Assembly: GCA_001630475.1 (NCBI GenBank)
Contig: KV419434.1
Coordinates: 257,953 to 321,952, forward strand
Length of the DNA: 64,000 bases
Source: Sistotremastrum niveocremeum HHB9708
Lineage: Eukaryota > Basidiomycota > Agaricomycetes > Sistotremastrales > Sistotremastraceae
Direction: 5' to 3'
Under the pieces are notes generated by a model, which was given only the letters and a program-made list of their open reading frames with translations, had not been told where the DNA came from and searched no databases. Position numbers and translations under genes: made by a program. Of the stretch, positions 47,794 to 60,932 are shown one piece after another; position 1 is the first letter of the stretch, and every line of letters starts with the position of its first letter.

Positions 47794-50700
47794 ATGGTCT
47801 CAGACGCTGGCATCCGTTTCGTCATGGAGGGCCCTCACGCAGCACGCGTAAGACAGAAGAAGAGGGCCCGTCTAGTCACTGCCTGCGATGCCTGGTATGT
47901 CTTTGTCGTCGTTGGTAGCGTTGCAGTCACCAACTCGTCCCCAGTCGCATCAAGAAGGTCAAGTGTCACCAAGCTACGCCCAAGTCACGCTGCGAAGCCT
48001 GCAAAGCATCACATACTGCCTGTCTCTTCGGCGACCGCGATCGATACCATGCTGAACGCGGCATGTCCACTGTCAATGGTACCTCCCCGCCTTCCGATTC
48101 ATCAGAAGAAAACTCGATGCCGACAGGTGGTCACTCTTCGCTCACCCACGGCACAAACTCTGCCGACTCCAGCGGCCGCAACTCCCCCGCTAGCCATCTC
48201 TGGCCATTCGGCGAAGAACAGGCTGCTCAACGTAACATTACCGCACCCTTCCTTCGCCATCTCGGCCCAACAGCCCCAGTCCCAGGCTATCAACGCGTCG
48301 ACGTCCCTTCACGGTCTCGCTCAGACTCGATCCATTCGACGACATCCCATGCTTCCTCACCCTACTCATCCTCATCAGGATCCCCAGTCCTGTCGACATC
48401 CTCCCTCTCATCATCATACAACCCCGCCAACTCACCCGTCATACACTCAACATCCTCATTCCCATTCAACCTCAACCCACCCATGTCGCCCAACCTCCTC
48501 TCCCCCTCCCACCTCGCCGAACTCTTCGACCCCGATCGTCCACGATACCCCGCTCCTCATCTCATGGATCACCTCGTCGAACTCTTCTTCACGCATCTCG
48601 GATGCCATTTCCCGTTCCTGGACCACGACTCTATCGTCGAGCGCGTCAAATCAGGAACTCTCCCTGCTATCTTGGCCAATGGAATCGCAGCCCTATCAAG
48701 CAGGTAAGCCTCCTTGCCAACCATTATCACTCTCTCCTCTCCCTTTTTTCCCTTATTCTCCCTCGCGCCAATCTCTCGCTCTCGAAATTGCGGATCTGGC
48801 GTCGGCGATCGGAGCTTTCGAGCACCTCCGAACCATCGGGCGTCTCTTCCGGCATTTTTTCGATTTGTCCCTTTTTCTTATTTGATTTTCCGCTTTTGGC
48901 GCCTCTTTTCATATATGTTCGAATTCCGATCGCTGACCCCCCTCTCTCTCAATCAGGTTCTCGGACAGACCTGAGCTGATCAATAATTGCTTGCCGTATG
49001 CTGCTGGCGAGCCGTTTAGCCATATGGCAAAGGTATGTTCCACTATCACGTTCCTTCCAGCTTTCCTAATTCACTACTAGCTCCTCGTCGTGCCGATGAT
49101 GTCGTGGCCGTCCGTGGAAGTCCTCCACGCCCTCGTCCTCATCGCATGGGCCGAATACGGCTCAGCGAGAGATTCCGGTCTATTCATGTATTCCCGCATG
49201 GCAGTCGCTATGCTCCTCGATCTCGGTCTTGGGAACGCCCAGACGATCCAGATGGCCAAGAAGGAAGAGGAGAGAGATATGCTGAGGTTTACGTGGTGGA
49301 GCGTTGCTCGGATCGATCTTACGAGTTCGTGGGGTACGTACTTACGTTTTGAGTTTTGAGTTTGCGGTGCTTATCGGTGATGTGTTCGTTAGTCACGGGA
49401 CGGCCGGCGTCGTTGAAGGAAACGCAGTTTGATATTACGCTTCCTTCTTCGCAGAAGACTAGCGAGGCCGCTTCGAAAACGTTGTTGTTCGCGTACCTGA
49501 CTGAGATGTTCACCATCCGGGACGAGGTCACGGCTATGATGAACGATGAGAGTACGTCGGCGAACAAGTCGCCTGCTGATATTGTTGTTGGGTATGTCTC
49601 TTCCTTACTTTCGCGGTAGGATATGACTGATGAAATGGGGATATAGCGGAATTCAAGCTCGTCTTGCGAACTTTTATCGCAATCTTCCCTCCGAACTCGA
49701 ATTCACACAAGAGAACTATCAGCGCTTCTCACAACATCGTCAAGGCACCGTTCTCCTCCTCCTTCACCTCATGTTCCACGGTGCCAATGTCCTCGTACAT
49801 TGGCCTTCTCTCTTCCGCGAATTCGAAGTCGCGGTGCCACATAGTATCGAAGTCTCGTATGCTGTAAGCTATTCTAGCCTCTTTATTTGCGCCAAGTATT
49901 CTAATGTGCATTACAGTCATCGAGAGCTATGGTCGATGCTATACTCATCGCTCATACCATCGATCCTACTGGCGTTCTTACCAACCCCTTCTTCGACGTT
50001 CCTATCTCCGTTGCCGCCCGTGCCTTCTTGGCTGCGCGAACGACGATGGGCGCTGCGGTACACAAGAGCGCGCTGTATCGTGAAGAATGGAACGAGGCGA
50101 ATCTGACGACGTGTATGGATGTCCTGTGTAACATGTCAAAGTAAGTCTACTTCGCCTTATCATCGGACGGCGGCTGATCTCCTTCAATAGATACTGGGGT
50201 GGCGCAGCTATCGTTGAGAATCTCCTCGAACAGCGCGGTGCCAAGCCTTCCGCACAGGAATCGTCACAGACTGATCCTTTCCACCCTCATTCGCATTCCT
50301 CCTCCTCCCGCGATGAATCACGTGATATCCTCTCACGTCATCGCAGTAACAGCGTTGCCTCTTCTGTCTCTTCATCGACAAGCAGTCGTCCTACGACGTC
50401 GCGATCGCAATCGGAGACGACGTCACCTACTATTCATCGTCCGACCTCCATCACTATGCCAGTGCGCAGACATACGGGGTTGACTTCGCCTTCGACATCA
50501 TCGTCGACGAGTATGAACTCTCTCATTACTCCTATGTTCGATCATGATCTCCTCGGAAACCCTGCGGCCGTTACTCCCCGCCCTCTTCAACTTCCTTCGC
50601 AGTCTCCCGGTCTTAGCGCATCGAACTCGAACTCGGGTTCATCATATCCTTTCGCTATGCCGGATCTCTTCGCTGCGTTCTTCGAGAATCAGATGATGGG

Positions 50701-50921
50701 GACGACGTTGGATCCTGCGCAGCTGGAGGACCTTCAGCCTGCATCGTCGATGCATGGCATGAGTGCTCGAGAAGCTGCTGGACATGGTCTCGGTCATTCG
50801 GGGTTGTTATCGCCGGGTCTCGAAAATTCTCTATTCTCATCACCGTCCTGGTACGTTCATCCTCTTCTTTCATCGTATCAATAACTCATTGTATCGTTCC
50901 AGGGTATCCCAGATGCTGTGA
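47794..50921 (+). CDS. Zn(2)-Cys(6) transcription factor with fungal-specific TF domain
   Basis: The ATG at 47794 starts MVSDAGIRFVMEGPHAARV. A 50-bp intron (47895-47944) splits the binuclear cluster, whose spliced form has CDACRIKKVKC then CEACKASHTAC, spacing C-X2-C-X6-C-X8-C-X2-C-X6-C. A Ser/Pro-rich linker leads to the fungal-specific TF domain: LVELFFTHLGCHFPFLDHDS, ILANGIAALSSR, EVLHALVLIAWAEYGSARDS, MAVAMLLDLGLG, RFTWWSVARIDL, RLANFYRNLPSEL and LLLLHLMFHGANVLVHWPSL. A long Ser/Thr/Gln-rich activation-like tail (SSSTSMNSLITPMFDHDLL) ends SPSW-VSQML across the last intron, stop 50919-50921. It would be a nuclear DNA-binding regulator. The target genes are unknown, and nothing nearby forms an obvious pathway. 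Six or more exons; all junctions keep frame. Confidence 0.88.
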
Positions 50922-51764
50922 AGTCCTCGTCTAAAACGAACATTAAAATTATATTATTGCAATCTCGTCTCCGTCTCTCATATGCATCCTCATCGATATA
51001 CCGCCGAGCTCTAGAGTTCTCACTACGGCATTCCAAACACCCTTCCTCTCTCTTGCGCATTTTCTGCTTTAGACTTGTTGGTATAAAGATTCACGTTTCG
51101 CCGCATACACCTCTTCTTTTCTCTGTATCGTATCTTGATCGCTTCTCATCCCTCTCCTCCTCGCTGTACATTTGGGCTCTCGTGGTTTTTTCTTACTCGT
51201 ACTCATCCTTTCTGGAACTGAAATCAATTTACTGAAACACTCGACTTTATCCGTGCTTTGTGTGATACACGTGTCTCAATCGACTATAATAACGGCTTCT
51301 CGAAAATTGTCTCATATAGTCTCATCTAAGCGAGGCCGCCGCGGCAGAAGGCTTGTTAGTAATCTAATCCCACTTCGCTGCGGACACTTACACGTTAATC
51401 GTTCGTGTTTCATGTCCTGGGTAACAAGTCCTTCAAAGCTTGCGGAAAGCTTCGTATCAAGTGTTTCATCCAAGCTTCGGACTCTGTCATCCTTCTTGTC
51501 GGTGTGGGTTTAGTATTAAGAAGTGATATTCCAAGAAACTATTACCAATATCGATTCCGTTTTCGAAGTGAAAAACTCTCTTGAAATCCTACACTCGTAC
51601 GTATTCCACACAGAACGTTCTGCTAATGACGCGATACACATCTAAGCCTTAATCCAGAGCTTAACAGAAACCTGCTACTCCCTCACATAAGCACCCATGC
51701 GCCATTATCCACTTGACGGCTTCTTCGTCACTCGCTTAGGTCAGTTAAACTTTAAGAAGTACGA
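50922..51764. other. 3' flank of the transcription factor, no gene
   Basis: Pyrimidine-rich and without supported coding sequence. It probably contains the 3' UTR of the transcription factor. Confidence 0.4.
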
Positions 51765-52205
51765 ATGTCGCCATCCGCTACTCGTATCGCATGGCATACT
51801 CCGAGCCCATCTCAACATCTCAACGATCAATGGCATGGGAAGCTTATCCGAGGGTTGGAGCGAGGACCGGTTCCACTTCTTAGAATCCAATCTGACCTTT
51901 CGAAGCCGACCCCATTCATTATCGCGCTTAGATTACGAGAGATTATCTCAAAGTCGAGTTTTTGGGTGGATCACTCTCAATGTGAACCTCTGACGAGCTT
52001 TGATCGTCGACGGATCGTCAACACTGATGACGCACTTGCTATGTTGCACGTGAAACAGGTAGACGGAGAAAAAGCATGGCTTATGCGAGATAAGCTCGTC
52101 CCAGGCACAATGGCTTTTAGGTGGCATCTAAGCGGAGCTCGTGTGAATGTCGGTAGAGGTCACTGGGTAGAGCTGTCACATTCTCCAATTCCTGCGGGCC
52201 GTTGA
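51765..52205 (+). CDS. Unassigned 146-codon open frame
   Basis: A single open plus frame from MSPSATRIAWHTPSPSQHL through LSKPTPFIIALRLREIISKS and LAMLHVKQVDGEKAWLMRDK to the ending LSHSPIPAGR. Composition looks protein-like and there is no internal stop, but no domain is recognised. It may be the 3' exon of a gene whose first exon lies near 51,697, or chance. Confidence 0.3.
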   Translation: MSPSATRIAWHTPSPSQHLNDQWHGKLIRGLERGPVPLLRIQSDLSKPTPFIIALRLREIISKSSFWVDHSQCEPLTSFDRRRIVNTDDALAMLHVKQVDGEKAWLMRDKLVPGTMAFRWHLSGARVNVGRGHWVELSHSPIPAGR

Positions 52206-55200
52206 CTTGAAGACGAGGTCTGGATTTGTTGAGTAAGGAAAATATATATTTATAGCCCCGGGCATTCGAACGCGACATCGTGTCGTCAAATTTCTGGCTA
52301 GTGACGATAATCACCGCTACCTAATCTGCTATACGATGTCCGAATAGTATAGGAGTCATTGCGGTCTAGTCCATTATATTCTTCTGCCTCAGGCAATAGA
52401 GTGGTGATGACTGAGCTCAGCGGCCTCAGCCGATCCTCAGCTGACAACCTTGAGGTACAGAAGACGGCGGTCGTCAAGGTCCTCCTCCACGAGAATCGAA
52501 GGAGTTTCTACACGGTGCCACGTTAATCAGGAAGAAGATGGAAGTATTTTACAGATGCTTCCGAACATATCCAGATCTCGCAACCGACTTGAGGAATGCC
52601 GTCATGATGCTAAGTACATATATAGGAATCTCCATAGCGTATCACTTGGAGAATATTATAGAAGCATTATTGAGATCGGTAACGTTTTTGAGAAATACTG
52701 TGGCTTGAACCATACGACATCTTGTACGTTTCCTGCAAAAAAAGGGGAATAACTATGAGCAAAAGTAATAACTATCAGATTGACCGTCTTTCGTACAGGA
52801 TCTACAGAGCAACCATCCATCCACAGGATCTCACTGTATACACATCAATCATACCAAAATTGACTAATACATTTAGTGGCTTCGATAATAATGGCTCTGA
52901 TGAGGCGCAGGTCGCCGTTGAAGTCGGTGCTGCCGTGTCGGAGACGCATTCTCTGTCTGAATCACTCTAGCACTGCTTAGGCAGACAGGATTTGAAGAGA
53001 AGATTTTATTTGGTAATTTGACCTTCAAAATCGGTGATCATACGCCCGTAGACCGTGTTCGCTCGCCACTCCAGGACAATCGAGATGAGAAGGGAACTCG
53101 GAGATTACGGCGCACACACACACCGGCGCTCAAAGCTTTCGGCATTCCGGCATCCGGGATCTCGGCAGTCCGCGTCTCACGTCCGAAATCAACAAAGGAC
53201 ACTCTACCTGAGCGTAGCGAAACCCACCGGCGGTGATATACCTCAAGAAAGAAATCTCCTGGTCAGCGCTTATTAAAGGCACGTTGCAAAAAACCCTGAG
53301 CGCGTTATTGGTTCTCATGCTTTGACCCCCGTGGTGGTGCATCTGGGGTGCAGTTGAGACGACGACCTTGTACATGCGTGCCCCACGTACAGGGTACTTT
53401 CAATTGATGAGTTGCTTCCTTCGACTCAGTCGATGCACTGAATCAAGGGTATCTAGCAAAGCAGGAAGACCAGTCTCTCGGACAGATCAAGAAGCTCGAT
53501 TCCCTGTACTAGTCCTCTATCAACAACGCCCTTTTTCTGATTCTGCTCACGATGCCCCGGCCTCGGTGTCACGGATTGTTGTCATCTTGTTATCGAAATT
53601 GTGCCTCGATCACAAAGCACGGCTTGATGGGAAATGTTCTAGAAGTAGAAGGATCCACCAATGCAGGGATAAATCAGAAGCCTGATCGTCGGCCCTCAGT
53701 ATCGCTCGGGAGAGGGGACAATCATAGACATAGTGTCTTGATCGGATGAGACACTATTTTATAACATACTAGAGAAATGGGAGAGCCATAGCGGAAGCGC
53801 TAGCAGGACGTCGTAAACATTAATACACGAATACTTATCATGGATCGGAAACATAGGACGACCGAGCTGTATCAGTCTGTTTTCAGAGATACCGATGATT
53901 CCAACTAGGATATGGGAGATGCAAACATGTAAAACTTTTCACGTTACATCGCCTCCAGGATATGTAGATAGAAATCCGCAGGAGTTATCTCTTGGATGCG
54001 AATGATGAGGACCTTTATGGTCGATTTTCATCTCGTCCAGTACATAGATCCTCTCGAAAACCGAGTAAAGGGCATTCATGCCGACACTGAGCGTTATATC
54101 GAGGCATGGATCAGGCCAATTCGGCTTCTCACATGATTGATTAATTGATAGCAACGACTACGACTAGTGTCGAGAACTGTCCGCGCGGAAACTGGAGAAT
54201 TTTATCAAATGAGGGGTTGATGCGTTTTGATTTGATTCGTTCCTGAAAATTGTTTGGCCTCGGAAATAGAATGAAACTACTTACAGACTAGCACTGGCAG
54301 TCACTGATCAGAAAAACGCCCCTCAGTTTCGTCTCACGCGTAGCGCAGAGACCAATTGTTCCCTACAAAACTGAGATCGGAGAAGCCGCCTCAAGTCGGT
54401 GGTCATGACCAATGAACGATACCTTTGGCGGGGCATATTCAGTTCTACATGCATCAACCGTTGTCGGTATTGTAGTCGTTCATACTGATTCAACCGACCC
54501 TGACCGTGTCAACCCTCTCGTCCTTTCAGTATTTTTTCTTACCTCTTTAGGTTATGAACAATCACTAGTTCGGGGAATGCTTATTCCCTAAGGCCTTGGG
54601 TATCTCAGCTTAGTACCTCCACTCCGAACCTAGCGGAGCAGCTGACACAGAATAACGTTGACAAAATTTTGGCGTAGAAATCACCGACTTAGTCAGGGCA
54701 TCTGGACATACGTTCCAATTCGGCTGACCCGGGGTGCAGACCTCAATGCGTGCAATTATCTCCTGGAAGAGTGGTTATTCTACCAATAAACCATTTCCTG
54801 GTTTCCGAGAAAACGAAACTGGAGCTCCGCTCAGGTTCCCCGAATGCGTCGGTTCTGGTGTCGGTTCTCGTTGGTTGAAAGCAGTCGAAAATATTTGCAT
54901 ATATGGAAGAGAATCCAATTGCGTCTGATACAAAAAAAAGCTTGATCAGCCAATCATATAATTGATAGATGAATAGTTATGAACAATCTGACGAGATCCG
55001 GCGTAAGACCCCTTCAGACTCGTGTACCCAGAATCAGGCTTTTAACATGACGATCAGATATTTCCCATGTCTTCCAGTACTAGTCTGCAGGGCTTGTCTC
55101 TTCTCGTTTGTAGTCAAAGCTTTGAGCTCCACACGAGTAGTGGTCATCGATGCTTTTATGGGCCGACTTGTGGGCCGATATCGATGTGGTCGGTTTGGCG

Positions 55201-55656
55201 GAGTCTGAAATCGGCACGACAGCGCTGCTGGCCAACGCATGGCGCTTGGTTCATCCGATCCGTTGGCTGCACCTGTGCTGCACCACCCACTGTGGCCTGC
55301 CATTCACGATCTTGATCTGATTTTCAAATGGGAAAACTAGCCTCCGCTCAGGTCCGGAGGCGCAATTATCCTCTGGTAACTAAACGACGATGAATGCAAT
55401 CCTTCTTCAGCCGATGAAGATATCGAGGACCGAAGCTATGTATAATATTCAACATATATTGCCGCCCGGATCCCAAGTTCATTTAACCTGGAACGCCATG
55501 AGGACTCTGCGTGTCGCGCTCATGTTACCCATAGCCTGCTTTTTGCGTTTCAAAGTCATGCTCAACTTCACTTGTACTACTCCCGTTCGACGTTGAACGT
55601 ACTGGCACGGCGGCATTTCAAACTTGTCTAGGACTTGGGGGACCTGCAACATTTCA
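52206..55656. other. 3.4-kb gene-poor region
   Basis: Only short frames on both strands; no recognisable domain. The right end contains the 5' flank of the gene at 55,657. Confidence 0.4.
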
Positions 55657-57050
55657 ATGATCGAAGGAAATCGGAATGTAATATCCTCTCTGGAAGAAAG
55701 ATTCGAAAGCTTCAGAGACGTTTCCTACGATGTTGGAAGATTCATGGATATTGTGTCCATAAAGATGATGAATTCGACTTCAGAGGGTGCTGAGGGATCA
55801 GTAGCACGGACATGGGAGAGTATCAGAAGGGTACGTGCCAATTCATCCACACCTTTGCTTTTCGTTAAACCGTACTAGAAATGGCGAACTCTGCGAAGCG
55901 ATCTCAAGAGCGCAAACATCGAGACGAACATCACCATCCGAAGTCAGTTCTTATATATCGCAAATTTTCGATTCGCTAAATCACTCTCATAGATTACGGG
56001 CGGGGTCTTTACGAGTTGGTGGACGAAGACATTTCGAAAGGTGAACAGCTAGAGATCTTGCGCGCCATTTCCTCAGTACGTTGGAAATTCTCCCTTCTTC
56101 CCCGATCATAATCAAACAAAAAATAGACGATCCGCACTCCTGATGTCTCCGCGATATCCACTGCTCGCCTCCTAACCCAAGTCCAAAGCTTCTCAGCCGG
56201 CCTCAAACAACTGACCAATTACGCGTCTGCCATGACTTCCAATCCACCCCTCCCACGTAATCCGCCTAGCAGACATGCCTCATACGCTCAGTACGTCAAT
56301 CCCTTGAAATTCTCCCTTGATGATCGATGAACGGAGTATTGCAGACCCACCTCGACCGGTTTCTTCGGAAGCCTATCTTCCTCCATCTCGGGCCTGTTCG
56401 GAGGCTCACCTCCGACATCCCCGAGACCCCTCGTCTTGCCTTCGAGACATAACTTTCAAAGTCGTGCGGAGGGTGGTGGAGGTACTTATTATTCCCTCGA
56501 ACATTTTACTGTAATACTAATAATACCCATTCAGTCAGTCGATTCTTCGGCTGGATTAAAGGACCACAGTCATCTCCTCCGCCTCCACCTCGCCCAGAAC
56601 CCAGAATCGCAGAAAGCAGAGGTCTAACAACAGCACCGGAACGACGAAGGACACGCACGAAGAGCCGAGTCTCTGTTCATACAACTCCTCTCCACCTCCC
56701 TTCAGAAGACTACATATCGACATTGAAGCATCTGACTGTCCTCGCTGCCTTACTTGAGGAGAATGTTGGGATCTTCGAGCGTATGGAGAATTGCGCGCGA
56801 GCGAGTTTGGCGAATTTGATTTATGTCGTTGAGGCTAATGTGAGTTGGCCGTTTTCTCTTGATTGTATGAAGACTGATTGCGCCCATCTTCGCCGTTCAG
56901 CCTGATCCTCACGATGTAAGCGATTTATTTCTCATGTATGCCAAGTATCCTTATCTCTCGCAACAGGTAATCAATCAATTAGTCACGGAATACGTCGCAT
57001 TCGACAGATTGACTCAAAAACTGGTGGACTACGTTGCGTCTTCAAATTGA
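55657..57050 (+). CDS. Conserved hypothetical protein, multi-exon
   Basis: The ATG at 55657 begins MIEGNRNVISSLEERFESF and exon 1 ends SIRR at 55830 (GTACGT). Exon 2 from 55879 gives KWRTLRSDLKSANIETNIT, and exon 3 (about 55993) IRNYGRGLYELVDEDISKGE. Exon 4 gives SARLLTQVQSFSAGLKQLTN-like helices and a Pro/Ser/Gly linker (STGFFGSLSSSISGLFGGSP). A later exon has RFFGWIKGPQSSPPPPPRP, then EDYISTLKHLTVLAALLEEN and GIFERMENCARASLANLIYV. Final exons give NPDPHD and VINQLVTEYVAFDRLTQKLV, stop at 57050. The helical segments separated by a disordered linker show no catalytic motif. I do not recognise the family. An upstream start (MSRTWGTCN, 55624) is possible. All seven or so junctions keep frame, which supports a real gene. 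It converges on the P450 gene with 169 bp between the stops. Confidence 0.6.
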
Positions 57051-57219
57051 AGCATGTTCGACTGCGATATTCTGGAACATCGGATCGATTTTTATTATCT
57101 TATTTATATCAAGTGTTGTATCTTGTTGCAGGATCGACATACATTCATCCACTCATTGCTACGCTAATGATCTAACATTGACTACGTCTCTTGATTATGA
57201 AGTCGGCTTTCAACGGGCG

Positions 57220-59127
57220 CTACTTCCTCCTGATGATACGAACATTGAATGGCCTCAGATGCCGCGTAATTTGACCAAAGCATTCAAATTTGGGCTCTAT
57301 CTCTCCACCTGCATCATCAAGACATTTAGAGATCGTGAAAGACGAGAGGATAGCGGAAACCATCAGGAACAAAGTCCGGTTCGCAAAGTGCATCCCCGGA
57401 CAGATTCGTCTGCCGAATCCGAACACATAATCGTTCGGATCTTGTTGGACTTTGCCGGTCATTGGATCTGGGATAAATCTTTCGGGATTGAATTTCGATG
57501 GTTCGGGATATTGGTCTTCGTCGTAGCACATCGCCCTACACGAGACGTGAGTATAAACGGGGAATAGGAGATTGAGACTATATACCAAATATTGGCGATG
57601 ACGGTAGTACCACCGGAGATATGTATTCCTTCATATTCATCGTCTTCGGTTAGACGATGTGGGATGCCTGAACGCAAAAAGAAGAGAATATTAGCAGAAG
57701 ATCTTGGTTTCAGCATCAAGTACGTACCCAGAGGCACGATGCACTGCCATCGATGGACCTCCTTCATGAGGGCGTGGAGGAACGGAAGGTCTTTCCAGTG
57801 AGTGATGTCGGGAGAATGGTCTACTCCGACGACTGCGTCGATTTCTGCTTGTGCTTTGGCTTGAACTTCCGGATGCATCGCCATGAGATAAAAAAAGGCT
57901 TTGAGGAAACCAGCGGTCTTTGGATGTTTGAGTGCTGGAGAGATGGGTAGAAGAATATCGACTCACGGTGTCAGCACCTCCTAGATACATCGCGGCTGCA
58001 ACATATCGGGTAACGGTATCGTCGGCTTCGGTCTGTTCGGATTTGAGGAGCCAATTTGAGACGAAGCTCGGTGCGGCACGGTGATCTTTTATTTCTTGCT
58101 TGACGAAGTCGTAGGGCATGTTGTTGAAGTCGTCGCGGATGCGGCCTTGTTCTTCGGCAAATTTGTGAAATCGGAGACCGGGAAGCCAGCGGGGAAGGAA
58201 TTGCACTAGGTGAATGTGAGCATCCGGAAAGAACGTAGAACAATGGTACATACAGATAGGGAAATAATCTACGATCCATCGCTGCGCTACCACTTCGTTC
58301 GTCAACACGCGGCTAAATTTGCGATATAGGTCGTAGAACTTGTCGTCTTTGCCGGAGAGTTGATAACCATAAGCAATCCGTAGGATAATGCTTTCGCTGA
58401 GACTAAACAGGGATATCAGGCTAAGATCTATAAGAAGAATAGGCGGGTAAACTCACATCTCGATATGATCATAGAAATCACCGGGAGAAGAAGACAGTCG
58501 ATCCAGGAACTTCTCGCGTTCATCCTCAACGATACTCGAATGTTCGTCTAGGTTTCCTTTCCCAAAGACTTCGGCGAACATTCTTCGAAATTTAGGGAAG
58601 ACAGGATCCTCCGATCCGCACCACATGATCAAGGTGGTCATTCCGACAAGCTTGCCGAACATGACGGTGGATGATCGAGGACGATCAGAATATATCCTCG
58701 ATCGTTTGGATAGCAGATCGTTGGCAACGGCGAAGTGGTTGAGAAAAATGACGAGGAGTTTTGGTCGCATGGGAAGTATGAGATATAATTGGCCCTGATA
58801 GTACCCGTTCAGCACGTTTATAGCAGATTGACTGATGCTTCAATCACCGTAAGTTTCCGTCCACGATGCGTATTCTGCGGCGATGCTGATATCTTTTCGT
58901 TGTTCCGCTCGAATGATATCCTTCGCTGAAGGAGATGGAGGTGGCTTGGAGCTCTTCACTGTAGATCCTCGACCTCGGATCAACTTAATCAGTGCCAAGA
59001 TACAGGCAACCACTGTGACCGTCGTCAGCTGCACAGAGAAGGATTCCAGTCTTGCCAAATTGAGAAACTGGATCCGTGAGGGCCCGGAGTTCGTGTCGGA
59101 ATATGCGACAAATGTCGAGATGTTCAT
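57220..59127 (-). CDS. Cytochrome P450 monooxygenase, complete
   Basis: From 59127 the protein starts MNISTFVAYSDTNSGPSRIQ, with a hydrophobic anchor (TVVACILALIKLI) and a Pro-rich hinge. After an intron it continues GQLYLILPMRPKLLVIFLNH, then SRIYSDRPRSSTVMFGKL and MFAEVFGKGNL. Next are VQFLPRWLPGLRFHKFAEEQ, the I-helix AAAMYLGGADT, the ExxR motif in LMKEVHRWQC, and IPHRLTEDDEYEGIHISGG. PERFIPDPMTGK and the heme-binding loop FGFGRRICPGMHFA carry the Cys ligand; the stop is at 57220. It is an ER-anchored monooxygenase of the fungal CYP group that resembles O-methylsterigmatocystin oxidoreductase-type enzymes. The substrate is unknown; no biosynthetic partner is adjacent. Several introns separate the exons. 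The anchor-to-hinge segment is shorter than usual, so the first intron boundary may be imprecise. A truncated relative lies at 24,390-24,501. Confidence 0.85.
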
Positions 59128-60924
59128 ATCGATGTTCAGCCTTTATGGTGGTCGTGGCTGGACAAGAAATGCTTCAGAGGTCTGTGGAAAAGGATAAGAG
59201 CGAGGATAGGGTCTGTATGATCCACGACGCAACGCTATCATCTCTTCTCCATCTCCGGATGGCTCGGTCTCACGAGTCATACGAGGTTTCCAACGTCTTG
59301 AAGATACTCGGTCAATTAAGACAGTGCTGAGAGATGCAAGCAAGCTCTAATGGGCTGAAAATACAAGCCTAGAAGAGCGTTCGATATAGTTTGACTGAGT
59401 CGCCGAGAAACGTGAACAATGCTGACATAAGCTGGTTGGCTTTCGCTGGTGATTTCACATTTCAGACTCAGCCACTAGCTTTCTTTGGCTGTTCATGCAG
59501 GACGAAGTGCAACTAGATCTCGACTCTGGCATGTCAATCCATCGTCACTGGATTTGGAATGTCTCCCCTTCGCCTCCTTTTTGAATTTGATCTTGGATTT
59601 TGACGGGTCTACTGCCCAAGCGGGCCTCTTATCCAAGCTCTTATCCGACCGATTTCAAGAAGACTGTCATTGTATCGGCATTCTACGGGTCTGATACTCA
59701 ACAAGTTTTGAATTGAAGACTTGATGTTACTAGGAAAACTCGGTCATGGCGTCGTACTCCACCACTATTGTATTGATGAATTACTCGCGCTTGCTCAAGA
59801 CCACCTTCACCGAATGTCACCGTTCATGCCGAAGTATGAGACCAGAATTTCTATCCGCATTTTTTCCATAGATAAAACCCTCTGAGGCAAGAGAGTATCT
59901 CCAGCACGAGTAGACAATTGACTCACAACTTTGGGGACCCGAAGCTCTACAGGAAAGGCCCGGAGGACAAGTTAGCATTACTTCGACAATCGCCGGAAAA
60001 TCCGCGCGCTGTACCACGAGCAAGAGGGACGATGGATTCGAATATTTTCTCGGAAATGCTTATGCTGGGACAAAACCTTCTCGTATGGCTTCTACGATAC
60101 GATCCGGCGGTGAGGATTTGATTCTACGAAATCCTACGATTTGCTCATGCACATGGCTTAGCTCCATCTCAACGTGTCGTTGCCAAAGACGGAAGGCCTC
60201 AAATTACATAGATCTTGGCTCTCATTGGTCGGTCGGGACCTTGAGCACCGAACCATTCTCGGGCAGCAAGTCGGGATCCTGTGTTCAACAACTATTAGGG
60301 GTATCAGTGCAATCGGTACCTCAACGCCACATATCATGGAATACCTCCGAAGTCGATAGAAATGAAGCAATAACGCTTGGCGCCACACCCATCGCGAAGA
60401 CGCCGCAGCTTACATCGACTGGCGCTCAGTGCGTATCCTTTTACTTATACAAAAAAGCATGTACAAAATTGAACATGACTGAATAGATATTTCTATGGGG
60501 CGCAGCATTCAGGCTACTCAAGCCATCGTCACAGCTTCGGCGCAAATCAAGACATCATGAAGCCAACGAGGCACTCTTATTTGAGTAACATTACTAACTA
60601 AAATCAACAAATCAGAACCTGCGACCGGTTCTGTGCGCGATCAGTCTGTTACGGGGGAGGGAAGGTAACCTGACGTCTCGCATTTCCATACGAGATTCGA
60701 CATCAATGAGAATTTTACCGCACTCAGTGACTCCCTAGGTAATTACGAGGCGCTCCGAAAGATATACGTCACCGATTTTTATTGGAAAGTGAACACTACG
60801 GCCGACAGACGGTCAACCAATGTGCGCCGTCGGCGGTTGGAGTCACCTAATCCCCTTAGTTGTTTAGTCTTCCGCTTTGTCACTCACCGGAAGACTCGGT
60901 ATGGGGTCATGTCATCATAAATAG

Positions 60925-60932
60925 ACCTGACC
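60925..60932. repeat. Target site duplication, left (ACCTGACC)
   Basis: Eight bases, ACCTGACC, directly precede the element. The same eight follow it at 61713-61720. Confidence 0.75.
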